Source of the DNA: Aminobacter aminovorans
GTDB lineage: Bacteria > Pseudomonadota > Alphaproteobacteria > Rhizobiales > Rhizobiaceae
Assembly: GCF_900445235.1 (NCBI RefSeq)
Contig: NZ_UFSM01000001.1
Location: 4,851,501-4,915,500 of the forward strand
Length of the DNA: 64,000 nucleotides
Direction of reading: 5' to 3'
Below the pieces are notes generated by a model. The model searched no databases and was not told the DNA's origin. It saw nothing but the letters and a program-made list of their open reading frames with translations. This document shows, in pieces, positions 25,747 to 34,942 of this stretch. How positions within the stretch are numbered: position 1 is the first letter of the stretch; each line of letters begins with the position of its first letter. A program made the translations under genes and the position numbers.

Positions 25747-27240
25747 TCAGGCAGCCGCGGGCCTGCGTCCGGCGGCGGTTGCCAATTCGCGGATTCCGGG
25801 CTCGATGTGCTGCAGGGCGATCGAGGAAATGCCCAGCCGCATGAAACGCGTCGGCTTGTCGGAATGCTCGAAGAAGCGCTCGCCCGGTTCGATGATGACA
25901 GAACGTGCCGCAGCAGCTGCCGCGAGCCCGCGCGAGTCGGTACCGCGTGGCCCTTCGAGCCACAGTGACGTGCCGCCGGCCGAGTCGGTCGACTGCCATT
26001 CTGGCAGAAAAGCCGAGATCGCCTGGACCAATCGCTTGCGCCTCTCGGTGAAGGCCGTCGACAGGCGGCGTACCAGTGCCTCATGGTGGCCGAGCGACAG
26101 GAACAGCGCCACGGCGCGCTGGTTGTTGGCCGGCGGGTGGCGCAGCATGAAGCGGCGCAGCGCACGCAGTTCCGCGATGAGGTCGGCCGAGGCGACGATG
26201 TAGCCAAGGCGCAGGCCGGGCGCGAGCGTCTTCGACATCGAGCCGACATAGACGACGCGGCCGGACCGATCGAGGCTCTTCAGTGCCTGCTGCGGCGCTT
26301 CATCGAGCAACTGGCTGTCATAGCCGTCCTCGATGATGATCTGGTTGTTGCGCGCAGCACGTGCCAGCAGATCCTGCCTGCGCTCGGCGCTCAGCGGCAC
26401 CATCGTCGGGCACTGATGGCTCGGCGTGACGAAGACAAAGCCGGCATCCGACGGGATCGCCGAGGTAACGATACCCGAATGGTCGACGGGAACAGGCTCG
26501 ATGTCGGCGCCGGCGAGACGGAAGATCGAGCGTGCGTCCGGATAGCCCGGATCTTCCATCGCCACCTTCGAGCCCTTGCTCATCAACAGCGTGGCCAGCA
26601 TGTAGAGTGCATTCTGGGCGCCGAGCGTGACGATGATTTCGTCCGGATTGGCGAAGATGCCGCGACGTGGCAGCAAACGTGCCTGGATTTGCTCGATCAG
26701 CAACGGATCGTCGCGATCGACCATGTCGGCCGCCCAGTTGCGGATTTCGAGCACCGCCAGCGCCATGCGGTTGCACTCGCGCCATTCGGCGGTCGGAAAA
26801 AGCGTCGGGTCGAACTGGCCGTAGACGAAGGGATAGGACGACTTGATCCAATTATCGAGCTTGGCCGGCGGCTGCATGTCGGAGGCGGCGATCTGGCGGC
26901 GCGCTTTCCAATCGATTTCATTGGCCTGATCGGGGCTCTTCTGCTGTGGTTTGGCCGGCGTCGCCAGCACTTCGGGATTGACGAAGTGGCCGCGGCGCTC
27001 GCGCGCGACCAGGAAGCCCTGGTCGACAAGCTGCTGGAACGCCAGCACCACGGTGCCACGCGCGACGCCCAGCTTTTCGGCGAGGATGCGGCACGACGGC
27101 AGCGGCATCGAGGCCGCGATCTGGCGGTCGAGAATGGCGGCGACGATCGCCTGTCGGATCTGGGCCTGAAGCGTCTGACCTGATTCCGCCGAAATTCTGA
27201 ACAAGCCTGACCAGATGGCCGTATCGTTTCGCTGTGGCAT
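25747..27240 (-). CDS. MocR-type (GntR-aminotransferase fusion) transcriptional regulator
   Basis: A 497-residue regulator. The N-terminal GntR winged helix (QIRQAIVAAILDRQIAASMPLPSCRILAEKLGVARGTVVLAFQQLVDQGFLVA) is joined by a linker to a fold-type-I aminotransferase domain. The PLP lysine is in YVGSMSKTLAPGLRLGY, NALYMLATL and the VTPSHQCPT motif match the fold, and IIEDGYDSQL supplies the conserved aspartate. MocR proteins sense PLP adducts or amines and usually control a neighbouring gene. The likely target is the downstream MttB-like gene. It is divergent from pgi. Confidence 0.92.
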   Translation of the reverse strand: MPQRNDTAIWSGLFRISAESGQTLQAQIRQAIVAAILDRQIAASMPLPSCRILAEKLGVARGTVVLAFQQLVDQGFLVARERRGHFVNPEVLATPAKPQQKSPDQANEIDWKARRQIAASDMQPPAKLDNWIKSSYPFVYGQFDPTLFPTAEWRECNRMALAVLEIRNWAADMVDRDDPLLIEQIQARLLPRRGIFANPDEIIVTLGAQNALYMLATLLMSKGSKVAMEDPGYPDARSIFRLAGADIEPVPVDHSGIVTSAIPSDAGFVFVTPSHQCPTMVPLSAERRQDLLARAARNNQIIIEDGYDSQLLDEAPQQALKSLDRSGRVVYVGSMSKTLAPGLRLGYIVASADLIAELRALRRFMLRHPPANNQRAVALFLSLGHHEALVRRLSTAFTERRKRLVQAISAFLPEWQSTDSAGGTSLWLEGPRGTDSRGLAAAAAARSVIIEPGERFFEHSDKPTRFMRLGISSIALQHIEPGIRELATAAGRRPAAA

Positions 27241-27255
27241 GGGGACGTTTCCTGC

Positions 27256-27285
27256 ATGTCCAGTCTTTTGACTTCGCTGGACTAT
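27256..27285. promoter_or_regulatory. Candidate MocR autoregulatory site
   Basis: ATGTCCA (27256-27262) and GACTAT (27280-27285) lie 16-45 nt upstream of the MocR start and repeat the two words found before the MttB-like gene, with about 9 nt more spacing. The region also serves as the pgi upstream sequence on the other strand. Confidence 0.35.
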
Positions 27286-27490
27286 AGAAAGCTATCCTTG
27301 GCACAAGCAGTTGCACCAATCAATTTTTTTAATCCTATAGATTTATGCCAGTGAACCTTTCCAGCGGCGGTTGCAAATGGCACCGGTTGAATCGATTGAA
27401 ATTTGCCGCGATAGTCCGCCGCGACGCCTCTCAATGAGTCTCAAGGTCTGCTAGGATGATGCCAGCAGCTGACATTTCCGGAGTTCCCAG

Positions 27491-29140
27491 GTGATCGACC
27501 AACCTTTCAAGGCGGCACTGGCCGCGCTTCGCAACCACCATCAGGACGCACCGAAGAACCTCAGGGCGGCATTCGCTTCCGACCCGAAGCGGTTCCAGCA
27601 TTTTTCCGCCTCCGACGATGACCTTTTGCTCGATTGGTCGAAATGCGCCGTCGACGCCGAGACCATGGCGCTGTTGCAAAAGCTGGCGCAATCGGTCGAT
27701 CTCGAAGGCAGGCGTGCGGCGATGTTTGCCGGCGAGCGCATCAACATCACCGAGGATCGGGCGGTGCTGCACACGGCGCTGCGCAACCCGCTGGGCGAGC
27801 CGGTGATGCTCGACGGCCACGATGTGACGACTGACGTTCACGCCGTGCTCGGTGCCATGTCGGCCTTTGCCGACGATGTCCGCTTTGGCAAGGCGGCGGG
27901 CGCCACCGGCAAGAAGATCACCGACATCGTCAATATCGGCATCGGCGGCTCCGACCTTGGCCCGGCCATGGCGACGCTGGCGCTGGCGCCCTATCACGAC
28001 GGGCCGCGTGCGCACTTCGTCTCCAATATCGACGGCGCCCACATCCATGACACGCTGAAGGGCCTCGACGCCGGCACCACGCTGTTCATCATCGCGTCGA
28101 AGACCTTCACCACGGTCGAAACCATGACCAATGCCGCCACCGCGCGGCGCTGGGTCGAGGAGAAGCTCGGCGCCAAGGCGGTGGGCCACCACTTCGCCGC
28201 CGTGTCGACGGCCCTCGACAAGGTGGCTGCCTTCGGCATCGAACCTTCACGCGTGTTCGGCTTCTGGGACTGGGTCGGCGGCCGCTATTCGCTGTGGTCG
28301 GCGATCGGCCTGCCGATCATGATCGCCATTGGGCCGAAGAATTTCCGCGAATTCCTGGCCGGCGCGCATGCCATGGACGGGCATTTCGCCACCGCACCGA
28401 TGCTCAAGAACATTCCAGTGCTGATGGGGCTGATCGGCTTCTGGCACCGAGTAGTGTGCAACTATCCGGCCCGCGCCGTCATTCCCTATGACCAGCGCCT
28501 GTCGCGTCTGCCGGCCTACCTGCAGCAGTTGGACATGGAATCGAATGGCAAAAGTGTTACGATTTCAGGCGGCGGCGTGGTGACGCCGACGGGTCCGCTG
28601 GTCTGGGGCGAGCCTGGCACCAACGGCCAGCACGCCTTCTTCCAGTTGCTGCATCAGGGCACCGATTTCATTCCTGTGGAGTTCCTGGCGGCGGCCGAAG
28701 GCCATGAACCTGATCTGCAGGAACATCATGACCTGCTGCTCGCCAACTGCTTGGCGCAGTCGGAAGCGCTTATGAAGGGACGCACGCTTGAAGAAGCGCG
28801 GCGGCAGATGCTGACCAAGGGCATCAAACCCGAGGAGGTCGACAAGATCGCCCCGCACCGAGTCTTCTCGGGCAATCGCCCGTCGGTGACCATCCTCTAC
28901 CGCAAGCTTACCCCTCACATGCTCGGCCGGCTGATCGCGCTTTACGAGCACCGCGTCTTCGTCGAGGCGCAACTGTTCGGCATCAACGCCTTCGACCAAT
29001 GGGGCGTCGAACTCGGCAAGGAACTTGCCACCGGGCTGCTGCCTGTCGTGGATGGGCGAGAAAATGCCGCGCGTCATGACTCCTCGACAGCCGGGCTCGT
29101 GGAGCATATCCACCGCCTCAGAGCGCCGCGCGAGCAGTAG
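27491..29140 (+). CDS. pgi: Glucose-6-phosphate isomerase
   Basis: Cytoplasmic enzyme interconverting glucose-6-phosphate and fructose-6-phosphate. The 549-residue length is normal. Signatures are [20 protein letters not shown] (near residue 260), the sugar-phosphate and catalytic region [32 protein letters not shown] with the catalytic Glu, and the final lysine block near [13 protein letters not shown]. The start is GTG with GGAG seven nt upstream; the N-terminus then fits the family. A HAD phosphatase and a GNAT follow on the same strand, possibly co-transcribed. Confidence 0.95.
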   Translation: MIDQPFKAALAALRNHHQDAPKNLRAAFASDPKRFQHFSASDDDLLLDWSKCAVDAETMALLQKLAQSVDLEGRRAAMFAGERINITEDRAVLHTALRNPLGEPVMLDGHDVTTDVHAVLGAMSAFADDVRFGKAAGATGKKITDIVNIGIGGSDLGPAMATLALAPYHDGPRAHFVSNIDGAHIHDTLKGLDAGTTLFIIASKTFTTVETMTNAATARRWVEEKLGAKAVGHHFAAVSTALDKVAAFGIEPSRVFGFWDWVGGRYSLWSAIGLPIMIAIGPKNFREFLAGAHAMDGHFATAPMLKNIPVLMGLIGFWHRVVCNYPARAVIPYDQRLSRLPAYLQQLDMESNGKSVTISGGGVVTPTGPLVWGEPGTNGQHAFFQLLHQGTDFIPVEFLAAAEGHEPDLQEHHDLLLANCLAQSEALMKGRTLEEARRQMLTKGIKPEEVDKIAPHRVFSGNRPSVTILYRKLTPHMLGRLIALYEHRVFVEAQLFGINAFDQWGVELGKELATGLLPVVDGRENAARHDSSTAGLVEHIHRLRAPREQ

Positions 29141-29207
29141 CCGCGAACGGCGCCCCTGGCATTGCACCTGCGCATCCGGCCTTCCGCCGGTGCGAAAGGT
29201 CGGAGGA

Positions 29208-29924
29208 GTGAGTGATTTGAGGGGCATCAAGGGCATACTTTTCGACAAGGACGGAACCCTTGTCGACTTCCAGGCGACATGGTTCGCCATCGGCGAAATG
29301 ATGGCGCTGAAGGCAGCGGATGGTGACCAGGCGCGGGCCACCGCCCTGATGGAAGCAGCCGGCTACGATTTCACCGCCCATTGCTTCAAGGCCGATTCAG
29401 TTTTTGCAGCCGGCACCAACGCCGATATCGTGGCGCTCTGGTATCCCGATGCGACCGACGACGAACGGTCGGGGCTGATCAGGATATTCGACCAGGTGTC
29501 GGCCGAACAGGGCTCGGCCAAGGCCGTGCCGCTGCCCGGCAGCAAGGATGCGCTGGCGAGCCTGCACAGCGCCGGCTTCCGCCTCGGTGTCGCCACCAAC
29601 GATTCGACCGGCGGCGCGGAAAAGACGCTGCTGTCGCTCGGCATCGCCCAGATGTTCGACGCCGCCTATGGCTATGACGCCGTGGCCAACCCCAAGCCGG
29701 CGCCCGATGCAATCCATGCCTTTTCCGACCTCACCGGGCTCAAGCCGTCAGAGATCGCCATGGTCGGCGACAACCGCCACGACCTCGAAATGGCCAAGGC
29801 CGGAGGCGCACTGGCGATCGCCGTGCTGTCGGGCACCGGGACACGGGAATCGTTGACGCCAATGGCTGACGTGGTGCTCGATTCGATCGCCGACCTGCCA
29901 GCCTATCTGGCGCGCGAGAGCTGA
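29208..29924 (+). CDS. HAD-superfamily IA phosphatase
   Basis: A 238-residue phosphatase with ILFDKDGTLVD (nucleophile Asp), VATNDS (motif II), KPAPDAIHAF (motif III lysine region) and MVGDNRHDLEMAKAGGA (motif IV). DKDGT instead of DxDGT/S keeps both aspartates. The start is uncertain: the GTG at 29208 has AAAGG eight nt upstream, but a TTG at 29217 sits better with GGAGG. It follows pgi by 67 nt. It resembles phosphoglycolate phosphatase-like proteins; the substrate is unknown. Confidence 0.82.
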   Translation: MSDLRGIKGILFDKDGTLVDFQATWFAIGEMMALKAADGDQARATALMEAAGYDFTAHCFKADSVFAAGTNADIVALWYPDATDDERSGLIRIFDQVSAEQGSAKAVPLPGSKDALASLHSAGFRLGVATNDSTGGAEKTLLSLGIAQMFDAAYGYDAVANPKPAPDAIHAFSDLTGLKPSEIAMVGDNRHDLEMAKAGGALAIAVLSGTGTRESLTPMADVVLDSIADLPAYLARES

Positions 29925-29969
29925 ACGGGGCGATCGTCCCGCAAGCCCCCTGCTGTCAAAGGAAACTTC

Positions 29970-30431
29970 ATGTCCGCTGAGCTGACCATCCGCCGGGCGA
30001 CCCGCGAGGACCTGCCCGAACTGGTGCAGCTCTATCGCCATCTGGTGCCGGACGAGCCGGTCGGCACCAGACATGCGGAGGAGATCTGGGAGCGGTTCTC
30101 GCACTATGGCCCGAGCGGCATCTTCCTCGGCCTGATCGACGGCCGGCAGATTGCCACCTGCACGCTGGTGGTGGTGCCCAATTTCGTCCGCGGTGGCGCC
30201 AACTATGCACTGATCGAGAATGTCGTGACGCACGCCGACTTTCGCGGCCGGGGCTATGGCAAAGCCGTGCTGCTGGCCGCCGTCGAGGCAGCGTGGGCAC
30301 TCGGCTGCTACAAGCTGATGCTACTTACGAGTTCGAAGGAGCCGGCGACGCTGGGTTTCTACCGCAACGCCGGCTTCCAGACGACCAAAACGGGATTTGA
30401 GATGCGGCGGCTACCGGTGCGGGAGAGCTGA
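29970..30431 (+). CDS. GNAT-family N-acetyltransferase
   Basis: A 153-residue acetyl-CoA-dependent acetyltransferase. It begins TIRRATREDLPELVQLYRHL; motif A, with the acetyl-CoA pyrophosphate loop, is VTHADFRGRGYGKAVLLAAVEAAW; the C-terminal strand is KLMLLTSSKEPATLGFYRNAGF. The substrate is not predictable. It follows the HAD gene by 45 nt and is convergent with mrp, with a strong palindrome between. Confidence 0.88.
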   Translation: MSAELTIRRATREDLPELVQLYRHLVPDEPVGTRHAEEIWERFSHYGPSGIFLGLIDGRQIATCTLVVVPNFVRGGANYALIENVVTHADFRGRGYGKAVLLAAVEAAWALGCYKLMLLTSSKEPATLGFYRNAGFQTTKTGFEMRRLPVRES

Positions 30432-30480
30432 GGCGGAGCTAACTCCAGGGCAGCGCTTAGTGCGACTAGCGGAGACGTCG

Positions 30481-30514
30481 CAACTGATCTCCCTCTCGAG
30501 GGGGAGATCAGTTG
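30481..30514. terminator. Palindrome between convergent GNAT and mrp genes
   Basis: The 13-bp perfect arms CAACTGATCTCCC (30481-30493) and GGGAGATCAGTTG (30502-30514) have a TCTCGAGG loop. Its place between convergent genes fits a bidirectional terminator, though it lacks T-runs and may be a dispersed repeat. Confidence 0.6.
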
Positions 30515-30553
30515 ACCAGCGGGTGCCAAGGGAGCGAACCCTTTGCCGGAAAT

Positions 30554-31723
30554 CTACTCGAACACGATCGTCGGAGTGGCGGCTGCGGCCGCGCCCTGCT
30601 CTTCCTGCAGGCGCTCCCAGACCTTGGTGGCGATGGCGCGATAGGTCTGCGCCTGGGCGCTGTCGGGCCTGGATACAGTTACCGGCGTGCCGGCGTCTGA
30701 GCTTTCGCGGATGCCCATTTCCAGCGGCACTTCGCCGAGGAAGGTGACACCGAGGCGCTCGGCTTCCTTGCGCGCGCCGCCATGGCCGAAGATGTCATAA
30801 CGCGTGCCGGTATCGGGGGCGATGAAATAGCTCATGTTCTCGACGATGCCGAGCAGCGGCACATCGACCTTCTTGAACATGTTCAAGCCCTTTCGCGCGT
30901 CGATCAGAGCGAGGTCCTGCGGCGTCGAGACGATGACCGCACCCGCCAGCGGCACCTGCTGGGCCATGGTCAGCTGGGCGTCGCCGGTGCCGGGCGGCAT
31001 GTCGACGACGAGCACGTCGAGCGGACCCCATTCGACCTCGCGCAGCATCTGGGTGAGCGCCGACATGACCATCGGGCCGCGCCAGATCATCGGCGTCTCC
31101 TCATCGACGAGGAAACCCATCGACATGACCTTGAGGCCGTAGTTCTGCATGGGCTTGAGTATCTTGCCGTCGACAGTTTCCGGGCGGCCATGGATGCCAA
31201 GCAGCTTGGGCATCGACGGGCCGTAGATATCGGCGTCGAGCACGCCGACCTTGAGGCCGTTGGCAGCAAGGCCGAGCGCTATGTTGACCGCAGTCGTCGA
31301 CTTGCCGACGCCGCCCTTGCCGGAGGCAACAGCGATGATCGAGTCGATGCCCGGCACGCCGCGTTTGCCCTGCGACTGCGAGGCGGGCGCGTGTGGCGCG
31401 GGACGTGACGCAGGTGCAGGCGCCGCACGGGGCGCTGCCGGCTTCGGCGGCACCGGCGCTTCCATGCCGCCGCCCTTCTTCTCGGCGGTCAGGGCAACAA
31501 CGGCGCCGGTGACGCCGGGGATGGCCTTGACCACGCGTTCGGCTGCGGCGCGCAGCGGCTCCATCTCCTGCGCGCGCGCGGCCGGAACGGTGATCGAGAA
31601 GAACACCTTGCCGTCGGCGATGAAGATGTCGGAAACCAATCCGAGATCGACGATGTTGCCTGAGAAATCCGGCCCGTTGACCGTCTTGAGACGTTCCACA
31701 ACGATTTCTTTGGTGACTGTCAT
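30554..31723 (-). CDS. mrp: Mrp/ApbC-type Fe-S cluster carrier ATPase
   Basis: A 389-residue P-loop protein of the Mrp/Nbp35 family that carries [4Fe-4S] clusters to apoproteins. It has an N-terminal MIP18 (DUF59) domain, residues 1-85, and a Pro/Ala linker. The NTPase follows with the deviant Walker A ASGKGGVGKST and DADIYGPSMPKLL. VVDMPPGTGDAQLT is also present. In the region where many Mrp proteins have a CPxC cluster motif, this one reads MSYFIAPDTGTRYDIFGHGG, without cysteines. The family call is certain, but the cluster-binding mode needs care. It is convergent with the GNAT gene. Confidence 0.9.
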   Translation of the reverse strand: MTVTKEIVVERLKTVNGPDFSGNIVDLGLVSDIFIADGKVFFSITVPAARAQEMEPLRAAAERVVKAIPGVTGAVVALTAEKKGGGMEAPVPPKPAAPRAAPAPASRPAPHAPASQSQGKRGVPGIDSIIAVASGKGGVGKSTTAVNIALGLAANGLKVGVLDADIYGPSMPKLLGIHGRPETVDGKILKPMQNYGLKVMSMGFLVDEETPMIWRGPMVMSALTQMLREVEWGPLDVLVVDMPPGTGDAQLTMAQQVPLAGAVIVSTPQDLALIDARKGLNMFKKVDVPLLGIVENMSYFIAPDTGTRYDIFGHGGARKEAERLGVTFLGEVPLEMGIRESSDAGTPVTVSRPDSAQAQTYRAIATKVWERLQEEQGAAAAATPTIVFE

Positions 31724-31935
31724 GTGTCGAACCTGCTGCTCTGTGTCGAGCCTGAGATAATGCAGTTTGGCGGAAGAACCAAGCTACCCGAAATGGCAGC
31801 CAGGTCCTGGCCGCTGGCAAGTGCTTGGCAACCTTCCATATTACACCGGCGAAAGAAACTTCGGCCCGGATGTAGGATCGGTGCTGCCTGCTTCGTCCTT
31901 GGGGCATACGGAGAGCAATCAGCCGGAGAACCGTG

Positions 31936-32349
31936 ATGAAATTCGTCAATTACCTCTTCTTCAACGGCAATTGCCGGGAAGCTTTCGAGTTCTACGCCGA
32001 AGTGTTCGGCGGACAAGTCATCGGCCTGGTGACCTACCGCGACGAACCCGGTGAGAGCAGCATGCCTGCTGACTGGCAGGACAAGGTGATGAACGTGCAA
32101 CTGTCGATCGGCGACCAGTCCCTGATGGCGTCCGACTCGCCACCCCAATATGCGAGCGAAATGGGCGGGTTCTCGATCTCGGTCGACCTCGACGATCTCG
32201 CCCGGGCCGAGCGCATCTTCGCGGCACTTGCCGACAGCGGCACAGTAACCATGCCTTTTGCCCCGACCTTCTGGGCCAAGGGTTTCGGCATGGTGAAGGA
32301 CAAGTTCGGCACCCCCTGGATGATCAGCAGCGGCAACGCTGGCGAATAA
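31936..32349 (+). CDS. VOC-superfamily protein, PhnB-like
   Basis: A 137-residue vicinal-oxygen-chelate fold protein: MKFVNYLFFNGNCREAFEFYAEVFGGQVIG is the typical PhnB/YjdN start, and LFFNGN the first strand. The end is FGMVKDKFGTPWMIS. The start is the ATG at 31936, eight nt after GGAG, not the GTG one codon before. Members include demethylmenaquinone-like and unknown enzymes. It is first in a row of small genes (DoxX, SRPBCC, VOC), likely one operon. Confidence 0.85.
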   Translation: MKFVNYLFFNGNCREAFEFYAEVFGGQVIGLVTYRDEPGESSMPADWQDKVMNVQLSIGDQSLMASDSPPQYASEMGGFSISVDLDDLARAERIFAALADSGTVTMPFAPTFWAKGFGMVKDKFGTPWMISSGNAGE

Positions 32350-32377
32350 GCAGCACAAGCGATTCTACGAGGAAAAC

Positions 32378-32788
32378 ATGACCCATTCAGCCATTGAAAC
32401 TCCTGCAATTTCGAATCCCGCATTATGGACCGGCCGTGTGTTGAGCGGCGCCCTGATCGCGTTCCTGGTCTTTGACGCGGTGATAAAGCTGGTCCCGCTG
32501 CAGGTGGTGATCGACACCACCTCCGCACTCGGTTTTCCGCCCGAACTGGCCCGGACGCTCGGCGTGCTGACGCTTGTCTGTGCCGCACTTTATGCCTGGC
32601 CGCGGACGGCGATCCTCGGCGCGATCCTTCTGACCGGCTATCTCGGCGGCGCCATCGCCATCCACCTGCGCATCGGCAACCCCTTGTTCTCGCACACCTT
32701 GTTCGGCGTTTATCTCGGGCTGATGGCCTGGGGCGGGCTCTATCTGCGCGATCCGCGTCTGCAGGCGCTGATCCCCTTCCGTCGCTGA
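32378..32788 (+). CDS. DoxX-family membrane protein
   Basis: A 136-residue inner-membrane protein with four predicted hydrophobic helices: LIAFLVFDAVIKLV, LARTLGVLTLVCAALYAWP, AILGAILLTGYLGGAIAI and HTLFGVYLGLMAWGGLYL. The family is linked to DoxX/DoxD quinone- or redox-related membrane proteins, but most members have no defined role. It lies 28 nt after the VOC gene and 24 nt before the SRPBCC gene. Confidence 0.85.
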   Translation: MTHSAIETPAISNPALWTGRVLSGALIAFLVFDAVIKLVPLQVVIDTTSALGFPPELARTLGVLTLVCAALYAWPRTAILGAILLTGYLGGAIAIHLRIGNPLFSHTLFGVYLGLMAWGGLYLRDPRLQALIPFRR

Positions 32789-32812
32789 TCCAGCCATTTT
32801 CAGGAGACGACC

Positions 32813-33364
32813 GTGCCAATTCTTGCCATCATCCTTGGGCTGCTCTTGATCGCGATCCTTGTCATCCTGGCGATCGCTGCGACCAAGCCAGCCACCTTCA
32901 GCATCCAGCGAACGACCGATATCGATTCTGCCCCGGACGCCATCTTTCCGCTGATCAACGACTTCCACAACTGGCGCGACTGGTCGCCCTGGGAAGCGCT
33001 TGATCCCGACCTCAAGCGCAAGATGAGCGGTGCTGAATCAGGCCGCGGCGCGGTCTATGAATGGGACGGCAACAAGAAGGTCGGCAGCGGCCGGATGGAG
33101 ATCACGGAAGTGGCGGCGCCGAACAAGGTTGTCATCAAGCTCGACTTCCTGAAGCCGTTCGAAGCGCACAATGTGGCTCGCTTCACGATGGAGCCGAGGG
33201 CTGGGAAAACACGCCTGAACTGGGAGATGACCGGTCCGTCGCCCTTCATGTCCAAGGTGATGCAGGTGTTCATGAACTTCGACCAGATGGTCGGCAAGGA
33301 CTTCGAAAAGGGCCTCGCCAGCATCAAGGCGATCGCCGAGCGGAAACGCCTCGCCGGCTCGTGA
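32813..33364 (+). CDS. Membrane-anchored SRPBCC (polyketide-cyclase-like) protein
   Basis: A 183-residue protein starting at GTG after CAGGAGA. An N-terminal transmembrane helix (LAIILGLLLIAILVILAIAA) is followed by a START/SRPBCC domain: FSIQRTTDIDSAPDAIFPLINDFHNWRDWSPWEALDPDLKR, later RFTMEPRAGKTRLNWEMTG and a C-terminal helix with FDQMVGKDFEKGLASIKAIAE. This matches the YbfF/KPN_-type polyketide cyclase group. The ligand is unknown. It is probably co-transcribed with the DoxX gene. Confidence 0.83.
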   Translation: MPILAIILGLLLIAILVILAIAATKPATFSIQRTTDIDSAPDAIFPLINDFHNWRDWSPWEALDPDLKRKMSGAESGRGAVYEWDGNKKVGSGRMEITEVAAPNKVVIKLDFLKPFEAHNVARFTMEPRAGKTRLNWEMTGPSPFMSKVMQVFMNFDQMVGKDFEKGLASIKAIAERKRLAGS

Positions 33365-33460
33365 GCGCGCCGACCTCACCGCAGCAAGACCTGCCGCCCG
33401 CCTGGGCGGCGCTATCTTCAACCGGGACTAAATGCGGGGGCTAACAGAGAGGAGACTGAC

Positions 33461-33838
33461 ATGCTTGGTCAAATCAATGCGGTTGCCAATGTGGCCGTCA
33501 AGGATCTCGGACGCGCCAAGGCCTTCTACGAAAAGACGCTTGGCCTCAAGGAGGTCGAGCACATGGGCGAAGAAGTATCGGTTCTCAAGAGCGGCGACAC
33601 CATGATCAACGTCTACCGCTCGGACTTTGCAGGGACAAACAAGGCGACCTCGGTCACCTGGGCCGTCGGCGACAAGATCGACAGTTTCGTCGCCGAGCTG
33701 AAGTCGAAAGGCGTGACATTCGAGCATTACGACATGCCGGACACCCGGCTAGAGGGCGACGTCCACGTCTTCGGCGACTTGCGAGTTGCCTGGTTCAAGG
33801 ATCCCGACGGCAATATCCTCAACCTGATCAACCAATGA
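33461..33838 (+). CDS. VOC-family glyoxalase-like protein
   Basis: A 125-residue single-module glyoxalase/bleomycin-resistance fold: INAVANVAVKDLGRAKAFYEKTLGLKEVE, a central strand VSVLKSGDTMINVYRSDFAGTNKATS and the end FGDLRVAWFKDPDGNILNLINQ. Possible metal ligands are less obvious than in GloA. GAGGAG precedes the ATG. A 7-bp hairpin (33393-33410) sits in the 96-nt gap upstream. The substrate is unknown. Confidence 0.83.
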   Translation: MLGQINAVANVAVKDLGRAKAFYEKTLGLKEVEHMGEEVSVLKSGDTMINVYRSDFAGTNKATSVTWAVGDKIDSFVAELKSKGVTFEHYDMPDTRLEGDVHVFGDLRVAWFKDPDGNILNLINQ

Positions 33839-33901
33839 TTTTGATGCGGTAGTCCCTTGTGAAGACTGGCTAATCCGGCCGGCGCCGGATAGCCTTCCGG
33901 C

Positions 33902-34801
33902 ATGATCGACAAGCTTGAGTTCTTCATCGCCCTCGCAAGGGAGCAACATTTCGGCCGCGCCGCCGAGGAATGCGGCGTCACCCAGCCGACGCTGTCCGCC
34001 GGCATCAAGCAGCTCGAGGACATCCTCGGCGTGATGCTGGTGCAGCGCGGATCGCGCTTCCAGGGCCTGACGCCGGAAGGGCGGCAGGTGCTGGACTGGG
34101 CGCGACGCATCGTCGGCGACACCCGCGCCATGCGCGAGGAAATGCGCGCCGCCCGCCACGGCCTGTCCGGCCGCATCCGCATCGCCGCCATCCCAACCGC
34201 ACTCGCCATGGTGCCGAGGCTGACGACGCCATTCCGAGACAAGCATCCCGGCGTCACCTTCTCGATCCTGTCGCGCACCTCGATCGAGGTTCTGTCGCTG
34301 CTCGGCAATTTCGAAATCGACGCGGGAATCACCTATCTCGACAACGAACCACTCGGCCGTGTGACCAGCGTGCCGCTCTATGCCGAGCGTTATCAGCTGA
34401 TCACGGCGGTGGGGAACGAATATTCCGATCGACAGAAGGTGACATGGGAAGAGGTCAGCACGCTGCCTTTGTGCCTGCTGACGCCCGACATGCAGAACCG
34501 CCGTATCATCGACCAGCATCTGGCAGACGCCGGCGTGCAGGTGCGACCGACGCTCGAATCGAACTCGATGATCGTGCTTTTCTCGCATATCAGGACCGGC
34601 AAATGGTCGTCGATCATGCCGCTCAACCTCGCGGAAACCTTCGGTTTTGCCGAACCGATCCGGGCAATTCCGATCGTCGAACCGGATGCCAGCCACACCG
34701 TCGGGCTGGTGGTCGCGCGGCGCGATCCGAACACGACGCTGGTGCAGGCGCTGCTTGACGAAGCCATGGCGCTGGCAGGCGATTTCCGCCGCAACGCGTG
34801 A
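33902..34801 (+). CDS. LysR-family regulator, likely activator of the fds operon
   Basis: A 299-residue LysR regulator. The N-terminal winged helix is EFFIALAREQHFGRAAEECGVTQPTLSAGIKQLEDILGVMLVQR, and a substrate-binding-like effector domain covers residues 90-290. It lies directly upstream of fdsGBACD in the same direction, separated by 142 nt that contain a T-N11-A palindrome. In other bacteria an fds-linked LysR (FdsR) controls formate dehydrogenase, so formate or a related signal is a reasonable effector. The same-strand arrangement is less usual than divergence. Confidence 0.88.
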   Translation: MIDKLEFFIALAREQHFGRAAEECGVTQPTLSAGIKQLEDILGVMLVQRGSRFQGLTPEGRQVLDWARRIVGDTRAMREEMRAARHGLSGRIRIAAIPTALAMVPRLTTPFRDKHPGVTFSILSRTSIEVLSLLGNFEIDAGITYLDNEPLGRVTSVPLYAERYQLITAVGNEYSDRQKVTWEEVSTLPLCLLTPDMQNRRIIDQHLADAGVQVRPTLESNSMIVLFSHIRTGKWSSIMPLNLAETFGFAEPIRAIPIVEPDASHTVGLVVARRDPNTTLVQALLDEAMALAGDFRRNA

Positions 34802-34829
34802 GCTATACTCCCAGTGAAATCGTCCACTC

Positions 34830-34846
34830 GATAGAAAATTTTTATC
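34830..34846. promoter_or_regulatory. LysR-type operator (T-N11-A) before fdsG
   Basis: GATAGAAAATTTTTATC is a near-perfect 17-bp palindrome with one mismatched pair and contains T-N11-A. It lies 28 nt after the LysR stop and about 97 nt before the fdsG start, as expected for an activator site in an AT-rich island. Confidence 0.6.
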
Positions 34847-34942
34847 ATGTGACGAAACAGCTTTATTGATTCCGGCCCCCAGGATCGGCTTCAATAGGAA
34901 TATAGCGCCCAAGTCAGGCGCCAGTGTCAGGGAGGGCGCTGC

